Origin: Tetraselmis striata
Taxonomy: Eukaryota; Chlorophyta; Chlorodendrophyceae; Chlorodendrales; Chlorodendraceae
Length of the DNA: 64,000 nucleotides
Assembly: GCA_006384855.1 (NCBI GenBank)
Contig: VCJN01001326.1
Location: 147,501-211,500, forward strand
Reading direction: 5' to 3'
The position numbers were made by a program, and so were the translations under genes. Below, piece by piece: positions 44,489-56,590 of this stretch (positions are counted from its first letter, which is position 1; each line of letters starts with the position of its first letter). The notes beneath the pieces were generated by a model. That model made no database searches. It saw only the letters and a list, made by a program, of their open reading frames with translations, and was not told the DNA's origin.

Positions 44489-46457
44489 GGCCTGGAAGAT
44501 TTTATCCGTTGTCTTTGGTGGCGATTTTGCTTGGAAAAAAGGGGGGGAGGGGAAATCTTCCTTTTCCGGAAAAAAAACTTATAGCCTAATAGTACTTTGA
44601 ACAGTACTCGTCGATGCCCCCGATGTCGTAGGCGACAGCGCCGGCGCACTCGACACCGGCACAGTAGCGGCTGATGGGGAGACAAACCGCCGCAATGCAT
44701 CCTCTAAGCTCTGTTTATGGGGTTTCAAGAACTAGTCAACTGTCCTATAGTGCGACCCGTACAATATGTTTCGGGTTTCAAACGGGTTTATTTTACCGGT
44801 ACCCTCCGGGCTGCCTTATCCCCCGCGAGCCTTGCGTCGGGCCTAGCCGGGAGGCCCGGGGAGCTACGTAGGACAGCCACCATCATCTCATATGCCCATT
44901 CATTGCCTTCCATATATCCGATATCCCTCCCCCCTATCCCACCACCACCAGCACCCGCCGCCCACACAAGGCAGCACCACTATATATGTACCTCTTGGCG
45001 TCACTGGCGGCGTGCGCCAGCATTTCCGTTGACGGCAGGACCGCAGTGCGGAACGTATGGATAAAGCTAGGCGCTCGGGAGTGGGGCGACAAGAACTCTA
45101 CGACGGACCAGCTGAATGAGGCAATCGAGGCCCACGCCCCCAACTACCACCCCCTGCTTGCTGACACCGATATCAAGATGGTGTATGTGCCTGGCCGGCA
45201 CCCGGCACGACCGAGGGCTTTCGCGAGACTGCATTGCGTTCCTGCTGCTAGAGGCAATCAGAGACACCCTGGCGTTCCTTGAGACGAGAACGGTTACAAT
45301 TAAGGTCGATTGCCAGCGCCCCGCTAGGTCTCGGCAAGCACCGCACAACCCGTTCCCGACGATGATGATGGCCAGCGCCGCCCCGAGCCCTGAGAGTCAT
45401 CACCGCCTCCCTACTCACAAAGTGCCTAGCTAGCGGCGCCCCGTTGTTTGCCAAAAAAACAGCAATACAACTCCCTGATAGACTGGCGAGAGTTAGAGGG
45501 CGTCGGTTGGTCGGCGGACATGGCTAAATCGGTCGGCTTCGACTTCGTCTTCGCCCTCCATCGCGCCTTGTTCCCTCTCAGCTCTCGTTCCAAAATTGCC
45601 GTTGTATATGGGGTATGGAAGCAGCTCTGCAAAGGGCCAGTCCCGCCGGACAAACGGTAGTTCGCGCAGTTCGCTGGGAAGAAGAAACTCGGACATAAGG
45701 CAAATCGGCCGAACGTTCCGAAGCTCGTTGGAGTACCTCAGTACCGCGCTGTCCGCAACGGTAATTGGGTCCAGAAGGGCAACTGGCCGAGCATCATCGC
45801 GTTGCTAAAAGCCCTGGAGCTCTCGCTATTTCGGTATGATGAGGACGGAGCGGCTCGGCAAGCAGCGCGACTATGACCTTAAGTCAAAACTGATGGAGGA
45901 GCCGGTACGGTCGGCCGACACGGCGTCGCATGTGGAGACCACCGAGGCGCTAAAAGCGCTGGCCACCAACCGCGATTTCTTAACCGACATGCGCTCGATT
46001 AGCCACCGGCTGCTGGACACCCCCGTCTATATATGCTGTCTCATATAGTCGGGCGGGTATGGGGTTGACAATGTAAACAACATTGTCATTTAATACATTC
46101 ATCTATGTGCCATATTCATCTATGTGCCGTGGTCTTCTATGCATCCTCCTGCATCTATATTAACGGCCTATTTGCTGCCCCAGCCTTGTCTACAGTACTG
46201 CACAAAGTACTGTCACAGTCCCCCCTTTTTTCACCTGAAGGTGGGGGTGCCCAATACCCATAGAAGTTCATCTATAACATGTTTTTAGTTGCCCTAGCTG
46301 TTCCTGCATGCTTACAAGGCACAAACATGATGTTTCCTTGTTATTTGTTTCATGGCAGTACTTTAGCAGTACTGCAAAGGAAGGAAGTATTTCCAAAGGG
46401 GGGGGCCCCCAAAAAGGGGGAGGGCCACCAAAGACAACGGATAAAATCTTCCAGGCC
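44489..46457 (+). mobile_element. Harbinger-like DNA element with 34-bp perfect terminal inverted repeats
   Basis: The ends GGCCTGGAAGATTTTATCCG... (44489-44522) and their exact reverse complement (46424-46457) are flanked by TAA on both sides (44486-44488 and 46458-46460). A 3-bp TAA duplication and GGCC termini fit the PIF/Harbinger superfamily. The insertion splits a LINE reverse transcriptase between ILFNIFI and NDIF, and removing it with one TAA restores the reading frame. No transposase is recognisable inside, so it is non-autonomous. The interior holds a diverged copy of the 205-bp repeat (44712-44885) and a coding remnant. Confidence 0.85.
45445..46048 (+). pseudogene. Unknown coding remnant inside the Harbinger-like element
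   Basis: Protein-like sequence continues across frame changes: SLIDWRELEGVGWSADMAK, then KLVGVPQYRAVRNGNWVQK and IIALLKALELSLFRYDEDG, then (shift near 45866) KSKLMEEPVRSADTASHV and RDFLTDMRSISHRLLD, stopping at 46048. An upstream piece near 45030-45300 (IEAHAPNYHPLLADTDIKMV) may belong to it. I do not recognise the family; it does not look like a Harbinger transposase. Captured host gene or cargo are both possible. Confidence 0.4.
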
Positions 46458-47405
46458 TAATAAATATGTTAAATAGTATGGGGGAAGCGGGGCGTCCCTG
46501 TCGGAGGCCACGCTCTATGGGCGGGATGGGGTCTGATAGTGTTCCCGGGGCCACCCCTGTCTTGATTCGTACCATACTATCTATGTATAAGGTTTTAATG
46601 AACGTAAGCATGTGACCCGTGACTCCTATGCCTTGTAGTTTTAGGAATACAAGCTCATGCGGTACGGTGTCATATGCCTTCCTAGAGTCAATAAAACCTG
46701 CGTACGTGGGTAGACCTGCCGCTTGGCGAAGAGCCGCGATATCGAACAAGCTGGGGACTTGCATGGGGCCCTCCTCATTATTTCCGCATAAAACCCGCTT
46801 GCCAACGGCGGATTATCTCTTTGCAGACGTCTTGCAAGCGTTGGGTAATTACGGTCATAAGGAGTTTCATAGCGGCACCCATATTCGAAATACCCCAATA
46901 GTTGTCCATATAACGGTTGAGTCGCCTTTCTTTGGCACCGATGATACTATGGCGGAGCTACGCCACTGCTGGGGGATACAGTTCTTAGTCCGTATCCTGT
47001 TAATTAATGCAAGCAATGCCTTGCCAAAATATGGCTATTCGGGGCGTATATCGCCAATTTTCAACTCCGCAGTCGCAGTCGCTAATCCCATCCTGCCCCT
47101 GGGCCTTATAATTTTTAAGCGCCTTAGAGCCTTGACTACCGGGTAATCCTTAGTCCTTCCCCTGTTACACGCCCAGTAATCCCGTTTAGTGCGGGGCGGA
47201 CAATGGGTGGCAACGTACCGGGGCGGTGTTCCCACGCCGCACGGTAAATCGCAACCCGTTGTGCTAGGGGGTGGAGGTCACGCAGCAGCTCCCGATAGTG
47301 CCGCGCCCAGCACGCATTGACTTCGCCCGGCTCGGTATGAAGTACCCCCGATACCGGATCGCGTATTGGCTGGTCGTTCGTGCCCTCGAATGAACCCTGC
47401 CCCTT

Positions 47406-49030
47406 ACGGAGAGAGCGCCGTTGTTGTTCATTATCCGCAAGCAGCAGCAGACGACAGAAATTCGGCCATCCTCATCCTCAGCAGGGGCAGCAGCAGGGAG
47501 GCTGTGCACACAGCGAGTGGTCGCCCAGAAAGGAGGAGAAGCTGAGACTCGGCTATAGCCTGTCTGGAGCTGACCCTGGAGAGAGTTACCATCGGGGGCT
47601 GATCCTGCCGCACCCGAAAGCTGCGGACAGCAGGTCTGCAGGTGCGGTTGAGCTGACCCGGAGGTGACATACGATGATGCCCTGGCGAGCGCCGGAGGAG
47701 AGCCGGCGATGCGCTGCGTAGCATCGATCGACTGGCAACAGCCCTCCATACCAGGCTTGATCAGGGTAATACCCCTCCACTCCCTAGGACGCGCGCCCAG
47801 CCTGAATGCTCCCTGGGTGCGACTCGCACCTATGCTGTTCGGTGAAGCTTCCGGACATCAGCAGGTGTAAAACAACACTGCCGCAAAGGTACTCTATGCA
47901 AAATGGTATATTCATGGTCTGGCACCGCCCCGCAGGCTCCCAGCAAGTAAACGAGCTCGAGCAGGTGATGGCTCAAAGAATTAGCATGGTGGGCAGCTCC
48001 TACCAGCTTGTCCAGCAGCTGTGCGAGGCGGTCTCGGAGGCCAACAGCCCCGCCGGGAGCAGCTGCACCATTGCCGCGCGCATAATGGGGCAGGCAGCCG
48101 GTCATGGCGGACGTGCGGCTGGGCGTGGGCATTCCGGCTCCAGGCAAGACGTATCCGGCGCCACCCTGCAGATCTGGCTGCCCACCCTTTCGCAGAAAGC
48201 GAGCTTTCCGAAGCACCTGCTGGTGAACTATGGCCGGGGCAGCGAGGCCGGTGCCGGCAGATGCGTCGGCCGCGGAGCCGCCCTTCCATGCGCGCTCCAG
48301 GTTCCTAAGATGTGTGGACGGGGATCCAGCCAGCCAGGGGAAGCGAGAGGGCGATGACACGCAAGGAACGCTAGCAGAATTCCAATGTGCCATGACCCAC
48401 ATCCCAGAAGGTCCCCACATAGCTCAGCAAATACAGGCGGCAGGTGTAGTCTGGACATCTCCGTCATCGCGTCACAGCACCCAAGAAGCGCAGGGCGCTC
48501 CTTGCAACTTGCTAGCACCATCAGGCTCAGCTGGTGACGGTGCCAAGTCAGGTAACGTCAGTTCTTATCCTCGTGCCCCATGGGATTCACTCTGCGGAGG
48601 CATCACCTCCCCGCGGGTGCTCGCTCCATGGGCAAGCATGGCCCTGATCGACCCACCTCATGACTGCGTCGTTTAGTCATAATATGCGGATAATGCCGCC
48701 CCCCATCGTCAGCACCGTATGGTGGAGTGGCGGCTGAATCTCACCTCTGAGAGGCAGGGTGGGTTCTTATCAGCAGCAGTCTTATTTCCGTCTCACTGCC
48801 CGTATAGTGTTTGGTATGTGTATATGCTAAAAAAGAAAATTACAATGCATATACAAATACGAATTTATGTAATATATAGACATATGACTATACATACATA
48901 TGTCTATACATATATATTTACATGCATAAATATATAAATACAAATGTATATCATTGGCACAAGTATTAAGTATTGGTGATTTCCGATATCGCCTTCTGCT
49001 GCTAGCTCATGTAATTATTTTGTTATATCA
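47406..49030. other. Intergenic with a possible exon
   Basis: No gene could be built. A + strand stretch at about 47945-48065 (NELEQVMAQRISMV, SYQLVQQLCEAV) looks protein-like and resembles the segment MVQRLCEEF at 49209 in the next feature, but splice sites linking them are unclear. An AT-rich patch lies at 48830-48970. Confidence 0.3.
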
Positions 49031-49153
49031 TTGGCACAAAGCAATACCCAACTACTGATGCCACCCGTGCTCCATTGCGCGGGTTCCGCTCTGAGCCACC
49101 CCACCGTTTCACGCGCTGCACAGCCCACGAAGAAACCGCCAACCCTGCACGGC

Positions 49154-49404
49154 CATCGGCGCTTGCTGCAGAGTCGGATGTTCTGGAGGCCATGCAGGCA
49201 GAGTGCGACATGGTGCAGCGGCTGTGCGAGGAGTTCCTGGCCCGTTCGTCAGGCGAGGCCCCGGGAGGCGACACCGACCAGCAGTCCAGGCGTCCGGAAG
49301 CAGGCTCGGCGGCGCCCGGTGAAGGACGCTCGTACAAGATGCCGAGCACCCTCCTCGACGCGCAGATAGCCACGGGAGACGCTGCCGCCGCTCTGCTGGC
49401 ATGA
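49154..49404 (+). CDS. Possible 3' exon of an unidentified gene
   Basis: After an acceptor-like TTGCTGCAG, an open frame begins SDVLEAMQAECDMVQRLCEE, continues with a Gly/Ser/Glu-rich part and ends KMPSTLLDAQIATGDAAAA with TGA at 49402-49404. The base composition fits the host exons of this window. The function is unknown and the upstream exons were not found with certainty. Confidence 0.35.
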
Positions 49405-49813
49405 ATCAGCGGTGCTGCATCAATGCGGTACGGTGATGTGGTGCCTTGCGCCCAGACGGGGGCGGAGTAGCGAGCGACGCGGGCGTCCGCAGACCTCGCC
49501 GCCTACTCGGAACGACGCATGATGCATGCCATGTCGCAGGATTGAAGGATTAATTGGGTCCGTGGGTCTCGCGAATAGTGATTTGTTTGGCACCATCGAG
49601 TGGGACGTCAACAGTCAAATTCACAGTGCAAGTGTAGTTTCCGGACAAATGTAATTTTCCCTCTTCGCAAGGGGGTCAATGCTACAGAGGCGGACCCAAA
49701 ACATGGTTGCGGCGAAAGACCGCCATGGGAACTGCAGTTAATGGTGCGAATGGGGCAGTGGTCGATGATAAGAGGATATTGGGAGAGAGGGGCGGGCAGC
49801 TAGATGCGTTGCC

Positions 49814-49818
49814 TTACA
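49814..49818 (-). terminator. TGTAA polyadenylation signal of the SAND/ePHD gene
   Basis: TGTAA on the minus strand lies about 62 nt after the stop codon at 49880. Confidence 0.65.
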
Positions 49819-49879
49819 GTTCAAGCAGTCAACACATGGCGGGCGTGGCGGGCATTTCTATGCAGAGACTAGCAAAGAC

Positions 49880-52800
49880 CTACTGCCTGGACGGCCCCGG
49901 CGCTGGGGTGGGCAGGCGAGCGTTTGCCGGGAGGGAGGGCGGCTGGCAGTGGCCGACGTCCCGCGGGGCACTGCCTGCCATCAGCTTGTCCGCCGGCGCC
50001 GTGGCAGCAGGGTGGCGTGCAGCTCCGTCCGCCGATGGGAACCGCGTCTGAAAGAGCACCGGCCCGCTGCCCGGCGGCTGCAGCGCCTCTCTCTGCCCAG
50101 CCGGCCCGGGGTTGCTCGGCGGCGGCGGTGCAGTGCGAGAGGCCACGCTGGGTGGGCTAGTCAGCGGGGGGATGCCGGCGCCCGGCGGGGCGGGGGACCT
50201 GGCCCGCATGCCGTTCTGGGCGGCGTCCGCCAGCGAGGCGCGCTTGGACCTCACCGGTGCGGGTGGCACTCCCACCATCGCATACAGCCCGCCGGTAGGC
50301 CCTGTCCCCGGCAACACCGGGACCGGCGGCATGCCGGGCTGCAACACCGCGACGGGGCGGCCGGGGGCGCCGTTTGGCACCTGCGGCTGCATCGGCAGCG
50401 GGGATGGCAGGGCGCCCTTCGCGCCTGGCGGGCGCGGCCTCTGCGTGCGGGATCCGGTGGTGCCCGGACGGATGGGCGGCTTGAAGTCGGCGCCCTGCGA
50501 TGCCACCACGCCAGAGAGCGGGACGGGCACAGGCGCACCGCCACGCACAGGGGCCGCAGCGGCCGGCTTGGACACCTGAATGGGCACGGCGGAGAGGTGG
50601 CGGCTCTGGGCGGCTGTACCAGCAGAGGCGGGCCTGCGGGGCAGCGGCAAGGAGATCGCCCCCCTGTCCCCTTCCGCATGCCGCTGCGCGGCGCCCATCA
50701 GAATGTCCGCCGCCAGCTTGTCCTCATCCTCCTCCACGGCGCTCGACTCAGTGCTCATGGCGCACGAGGACTTGCTGGCCGTGGCGTCGCTAGGGTCTGC
50801 CTTCAGGCTGAGGGAGCGCTCGGCGCTGCGCGCCGCTTCTTCGCGCGCTCGCAGGTGGATCTCGGCATGGTCGGAGCAGAAGGACGCCATGGTGTCCTCC
50901 TGCGCGGGGCACACATGGCGCGCCCCGTTAGGCGGATGTTGCGGATGGGAGCGCGGTGCATGTGAACCAGGCCTGCGGTTCACTGCACGTTGGGAGTGGG
51001 ATGACTGCTACTATCTCTGCAACCCGGGTATAGTCTGCCCATAGCATGCCGTCATTAGTCGCTATGTCTGGCGCATACGGTAGCACTCGCGCAGACAGAC
51101 GTGATCGCGCAAGACGTTTTGTGGCAATGTATATAAATAAAATCAGTAAAAAACTTAAATGACTTCGATTTGTATAAAAGAAAAAAACAATAAGGGACGT
51201 CACGGAATGGTGACATATAGTTAGTTGGATTGTTGGAAGGTCACACCAAAATTGGCTATGATATCACGACTCCATGATGAAAGTTGTATAGAGGGGAAGT
51301 CAACGTGGCACTGCATGGTAGAGCAATACGGTGGTAAGACACGCAGTGTGGCTGCATATCCATGTAACATAGAAGTTCCCCAGGATGGCGTTTGACGATG
51401 AACCCAGGTCGAAAGCGCAAGCACATTGCCCCTGGGCTGCACGGATTGACCCGCAGCGCATGGGAGCGGCGCCCGAGGTGGGCTCACCTCCAGCAGGCAT
51501 CCCGCAACACACGCACAGGGGAGGTGGTAGCTCTTGCGGCAGTTCTTTGCATGGCAGCCCAGCGTCGCGCCTCTCTGGCCGCACTCCGTGCACTTGATGC
51601 GCCGCCCGCGCCGCACCGCCTCGGCGAGGCCCTCCAGCGCCGTGGGCGCGCCCTTGCGGGACGCGCCCTTTGGCGCGGCCACCTCGCGCACCTCGGGGCA
51701 CCAGCGCGCGCAGGTCTCGTGCGCCCAGGCGTGCGTGATGGTGGACGTGCGGACCAGCAGCAGCTTGCCCAGCGGGCGCACCGCCTGCTCCCCGCCGTCC
51801 GACACATCGTACTCCACCACCTCGTCCTCCTCCAGCAGGCACAGCGAGCACAGGGTGTCAGGAGGGGCGCCATCCTCCGCGAGCTTGCGGTACCGCTCCT
51901 CCGCCTTGGCATGGCGCTTTGACAGCGGCTGAGCCGGGCCGGCGTCTGCAGTGTCCTTCTGCTCCACGCCGGCGCCGTTCTCCACCTTCACAGCACCGAG
52001 GACGCGAGGCCGCTTGCCGGACATGGCCTTCATGCTGTCTCCGCCGACCGCGTCAGCGGCTTCCACACCCGACCCATCCGCCTGGCTGCCGCCCTGGCTG
52101 GGCTCCAGGTGGGCGTCCAGGGAGGTGTCGGAGCACTGAGTAATGCTGCGCTTGCGCTGGCCGCGCGGCTTGCGGACAGCCTCCAGGCGAGGCGTGGATT
52201 CCACCGGGAGCTCCCCGCTGAACATGACACCTTTCACGCACACCTTCATGAAGAGAGACGCCCCGGAAGCTGACATTCGCCACTGCATGACCTCCGGCTC
52301 CTCGGGTGCCACATCACTCGTCATGTCCGTGGCTGCGGTGATGGTGAGCGCAGATGGCACGCGTGGCAGGAAGGATCGCTTTACGCGAGGAGCCTGATTT
52401 GCATCGTCCTCGCTGCCCTCCCCAGTCTCCGTTTCCCTCTTCCCCTCGGCGGCTTCCGCCTCGCGGGCCGAGCTGTCCCGCCTCTGCCGGCGGCGGATGC
52501 CATACAGGTTGATATTCCCCTTGAGCCACTCCGGCCTCCGCCGCACGCGCTGCGTCCTGTCGAGCAAGCCGGGGCGCACATCTAGCACAGATACCAGCCG
52601 GGGATCCGGCTCCTCCTCGTGCACGTCTGCGATGGCATCGCGTGGCATGTCGTCTGCGGCCACTTTCTCCACCTCGCGGGCAACCTGCAGAGCCTCCGCC
52701 TCCGAGGGTCCCGGGGTACCGCCGCGGGGGTCTCCGGCCGCCATCAGCTCGGTGGTGCGCTTGACCAGCTTTGGGAGTGGCGCCTGGAACTGGTCCCCCA

Positions 52801-53907
52801 CGCGTGAGACCTTGTGCTGCACTGGGGTGGACGGAACCTCGGGGTGCTGCAAGTGGTCCTTCTCCGCCACTTGCTCCTGCGTCAGTAGCCACCTTCGCTT
52901 CTCCGCGCCGTTTGGGGTCAGCAGGCCAGCAGGGATAGGGATGCCTGATCGCCCTGGACATTTCGGAATCGAGTCGTCAAATCAATGGCATGTCAGCTCC
53001 CACAACATTAAGGCGAACCCTTGAGCAGAGGGGCATGCCCTGACTTGGTTGTTATATGCACACCCATAGTGACTGGCAGCAGCAAGGAACCAAAGCCATG
53101 CAGCGCCGCCCTTTGATACCCCCGCACCGCACCTGCAGATTGCAGCTGGTCGTGAGCTCCTCCCGCGCGAGCCTCGTTCCCGCTGCTGGGCAGGTCCGGC
53201 GAGGCGCCCCACGGCCACGCCGCCCTGGGCTTGGTGCTGGCAGCGCTCTGCACCCCGCCGCTTGGCGCGCGTCCAAAGGTGGGCTTTGTCGAGACGCCAC
53301 CTGAGGCTACGTGGCATGGGGTACGGAATCAGCACAGTGGGATACGCCTGGGCAGAGACAAGATCAGTGGGCGGGTGCAAATGGTATCGACGGTTCCTTA
53401 GCAGAGCCGCGTGTTGAATATTAACGGAAGGCCCGCAGCAGCTTCAGCGTTGCTGTCGAGGCCGCCGCGAAGCGTCGAGCCGTCGAGAGGGGGCCGCCGG
53501 GGACGACGAGGAGGGGGTTCAAGCAGTGCCATCGCACCTCCTCTCCCACCTTTGACGGGCCTGGTCCTGCTGGTGAGGCCCTGGTCGTCGAGCCACTTGC
53601 CGATGGTGAGGATCCCGCCGTCGGGGTTGTGCGCGGGATCGTCTATGCGCACGCTGTACTTCCACTTTTTCGATGCGGCCATCCCAGCGTGCCGCTCGTA
53701 CTCAGTGGGGGTGTACACTTGCGGCCCACACTGGATCGACTTCCTCAGGCACGGGGGGCACTGGCACGCAAAGTTGGACTCGTCGATCAGGAACAGCGCC
53801 GGCACGCCGTTGCAGACCACTCGTACGCTCGGCTGGCCACTCGCCGGGTGGCCGCCCTCGGAGCCGCCGCCGCCATCGCAACTCTTCGCGACAACCTCCG
53901 AAGCCAT
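49880..53907 (-). CDS. SAND-like plus extended-PHD zinc-finger chromatin protein
   Basis: Four exons splice in phase with GT-AG borders: 53907-53538, 53300-53133, 52953-51488 and 50899-49880, giving about 1007 residues. Residues about 30-110 form a SAND-like DNA-binding domain: VVCNGVPALFLIDE, a CQCPPC pair, YTPTEYERHAG and SKKWKYSVRI, where SAND proteins have the TPxEFE and SKxWKxSIR motifs. Residues about 545-690 form an extended PHD finger: CSLC, THAWAHETCARWCPE, CTECGQRGATLGC, YHLPCA, completed across the last intron by FCSDH. The region between is charged and low complexity; the C terminus is Pro/Ala-rich. Such proteins read or organise chromatin in the nucleus; the target is unknown. 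The start is the first ATG ahead of the SAND region. Confidence 0.85.
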
Positions 53908-55680
53908 GCCGCCCCCCGCCGGACGAGCGATACGATCGCTCCTCGAGCGGAACCACGTGGCCCTGGTCGTTCCACAAGCCGCGGTTGGCTCGGGCACCGC
54001 GCTGCGGGGTGCCACGAACAACCCGGGGTTGGCTTTTCCGCGCGTGGTATTAGTAGTATTCGAGTGCGCGCGGGGACGAGACGGGCTGGGTCGACGCCGC
54101 GTCGCGGGGTCGGAGCAACCTCAACCGAGGCCAGTCAAGTCCGCGTCCAGGACGCAAGATGTCACCGCTACCGCAGCTAACGATACGCTACGGCGGACCG
54201 AGAGTTCGCGTCGGGCGGCGCCTGGTAACTGCTGCGACTGTGAATACTGCCGCGACCCCTCAGTGCTGGCTCGGGTGTGAGGCACTGCGGGCGGCCGAAT
54301 GTCGAGCGGGGCGGGCTACGACTGACAGCCGCCAAATAACAGCCGCGCAGCGGCAGCACGGGCAGGCGCGCTCCGCCGCCCGACAGGCGGCGGTCACAAT
54401 ATTCATCATATTTAGTATATTTACATCGGGGCTTTCACAAATATTCATCATATAATGCGGCTTCGTTCAAAATTACGGACCGTACCAGTACTCACGTATA
54501 TTGTATATTCATGATGTCACGCCTGCTTTATCTACAAGTAGCGCAGAAGGCCTCGTATATCGTCTCGCTTATTTGAATGCTGTTGACGGGCGACACTCGT
54601 ATATTTTACAGCCACATGGATGCTGCACGCGCGTGAATTTGTTACCATGGAGTAGTTTCCTACGATGTACCTAAATATTTACGCAACTGTATATTCGTAC
54701 GGATCGCCTGGCCGCCGCGCCGTTGTCGAATCGTCGCGTCACGAGCAGTACTCTATGTAGTTGTAGATGGCGGCAATTAGTATGTACAGGGCACATGTGG
54801 CGACTATATACCGCACATATAGCGGGCGCAGGCCAGCCCAGGGCGGGGGAGATTTAGAAAAATATATTTTAGCGACCCCATCTATTATTACAGGGTATGT
54901 AATAATAATAATACCTGTACATAATTACGGGTATGTCAGATTTCCCTAAGGCCCAGCCCCTGCTGGGGACCCCCAACCCCGTCAGAATTTCGTCCCCTGC
55001 CCTGGGGTTAAACTCAAAGGTGGGCCCATCCTTCTCCAATCCAAAAAATCCCAGCGGCCAGTTGCGGCGCGGGTTTTGCCTGTGCCCCCCCCCCCCCCCC
55101 CCCCCCCACACACACACAATTCAAAATGATGACAATCCTTCATATTAAATACAATAACATATATATACGGCAGGGAATTACTCTACTGCCACATGACCGC
55201 CGGGTGTGAGCATTGTAATGTCTATCGTTACATGTATGTAATAAAGCAATACACGGCAGATCGTTAACCAGAAAACCTGTAGCTAAAATACGAGGGACAC
55301 GGCGCACCTGGCGGGATGGTGCGTTGGTGCGTTTTGGTCACTAAGCGGATTCACACTAAATCGGGTAAGCACTTACATTATACAAGGTTGTGTATGTATA
55401 GCAATGTAGCACCCGTTTGTGGTGATATTCCTCGGCTGAAATCCGTTTTACAATATTGCGTCGTGTTGGGGTGTGTTCTGAACATGCGCCAAATATATTC
55501 GCGCGAGCCCGGATGCACTTCGGTAGCTCCACCCATCGCCGTGAGCGCTGATTGTGGGCGGTAAGGCTCCGCATCGGCCGTCGAGGAGTTAAATATCAAT
55601 AATTGATTCTATTCGAAAAGTAAAGATCGAGAACTAACTATTGATCTGGTTGTTCCAAATTTTCTGTGATTATTGAGCTC
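53908..55680. other. Upstream of the SAND/ePHD gene; no gene seen
   Basis: A GC-rich promoter-proximal part (to about 54400) gives way to AT-richer sequence. There is a C run of about 22 at 55086. No coding family was recognised. Confidence 0.45.
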
Positions 55681-55725
55681 GGAAAAACATTGGTGCACTG
55701 GTTATTCACTGCCCCATGCTTAATA

Positions 55726-55775
55726 TTGGTGCACCGCCGGCGAATTCCGGCACCTACGTATTGGCGGTGCACCAA
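55726..55775. repeat. Perfect 13-bp inverted repeat
   Basis: TTGGTGCACCGCC (55726-55738) and its exact reverse complement (55763-55775) are separated by 24 bp. Partial copies of the core GGTGCAC/GCGCACC lie on either side (55692 and 55798). It may be a hairpin or a small transposon end pair. Confidence 0.75.
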
Positions 55776-56159
55776 AGTAAACTATGTCCCAACTAGTGGC
55801 GCACCAGAGCTGATTAATGCACTAAAAGTTGTCTAGAATTATCCCTTGTCGCCCACCCATCCTAATAGGATCAGAACGCCATAATCCCGTCGTCATTATT
55901 GTTGGGCACTTCCGATTAAATGCTATGTTTTAGGTCTCGGATTTCCGGAGAAATTGGCGGAGGGGGGAAGGCAGAGGGTATTTCTTATCTCGAGGCAGAA
56001 CTTTACATTCAGCAGTTATTAAGCAGTCGCGTCGTAGACGGTTGGTGGGGCTGAGCTGGGCCACAAATCGCCGCATCGTCGCAAATTCTGGCGTTGCTAG
56101 CTACATGGACGCTGGTAACCCTGACCCGGATTTGAAGCACAAAACATGAGCCGCGAACC

Positions 56160-56590
56160 GTGAGCCAGGATTCACAGCCTGTTTGCGGGAGCAAACGGAG
56201 TTCATGGTTGGCGCATGCTCTTTCCATCAAGTCCCGCGGCGGCACCGCTTCGTGCCGTGCGTCGTCGAGGAGGGAGGGCGGTTGGGCGAGCACATGCTTG
56301 CCTTGCTCAAGGATCTGGCCGAGCCGTGGCCACATATCTACCATACCGGGCGTGGCGCGAGCTCTGGCCGGCCGTTATGGTCGCCTACTAGATACGGAAG
56401 TGGACAGCGAAGATATATCTTGCGTTTTACATGTTCCTCGCCGAATATCGCCGGTAGCCGCCCCCCGCTCATCGGCTTTGGCGGAAGGTTTTTTAGGCCG
56501 GTTGGTCGCCGCCAATTGCTAGCTAGTCTCCCCGCTCGCTCGGCTATGCGGCCCGGCACTAAGTTAGTCATGCTTATGAAATCTTAAACT
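56160..56590 (+). pseudogene. Possible retroelement coding remnant
   Basis: A 134-codon frame from 56183 contains RRHRFVPCVVEEGGRLGEHM followed by LALLKDLAE. I have an impression that F-x-P-x-V-x-E-x-G-G/R-x-L-G motifs occur at the ends of algal reverse-transcriptase-like proteins, but this is weak. Confidence 0.3.

Larger units (their letters stand above)
43200..47405 (-). pseudogene. LINE (non-LTR retrotransposon) remnant split by a DNA element
   Basis: Read right to left: the linker before reverse transcriptase (IRDPVSGVLHTEPGEVNACW, about 47370-47310), IRRWQAGFMRNNEEGPMQV, then reverse-transcriptase motifs GFIDSRKAYDTVPHELVFLK, RGLRQGRPASPILFNIF up to 46461, the DNA insertion 44489-46457, and on the other side NDIFDGVEHLG and YAHDAV, where the catalytic YADD has become YAHD, then YLGTVIKLDLG. 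The 3' end near 43380-43290 carries a CCHC-type finger (CGGGESGTIEHMLVEC). Several frame changes and the mutated active site mean it is inactive. A second copy of the family lies at about 57900-60670. Confidence 0.82.

Noticed and set aside
51221-51487. Continuation of the PHD-protein frame past 51488 to a stop at 51221
   Set aside because: The frame runs into intron sequence; splicing at GAG|GTGAGC to the exon at 50899 supplies the missing final Cys and His of the extended PHD finger.
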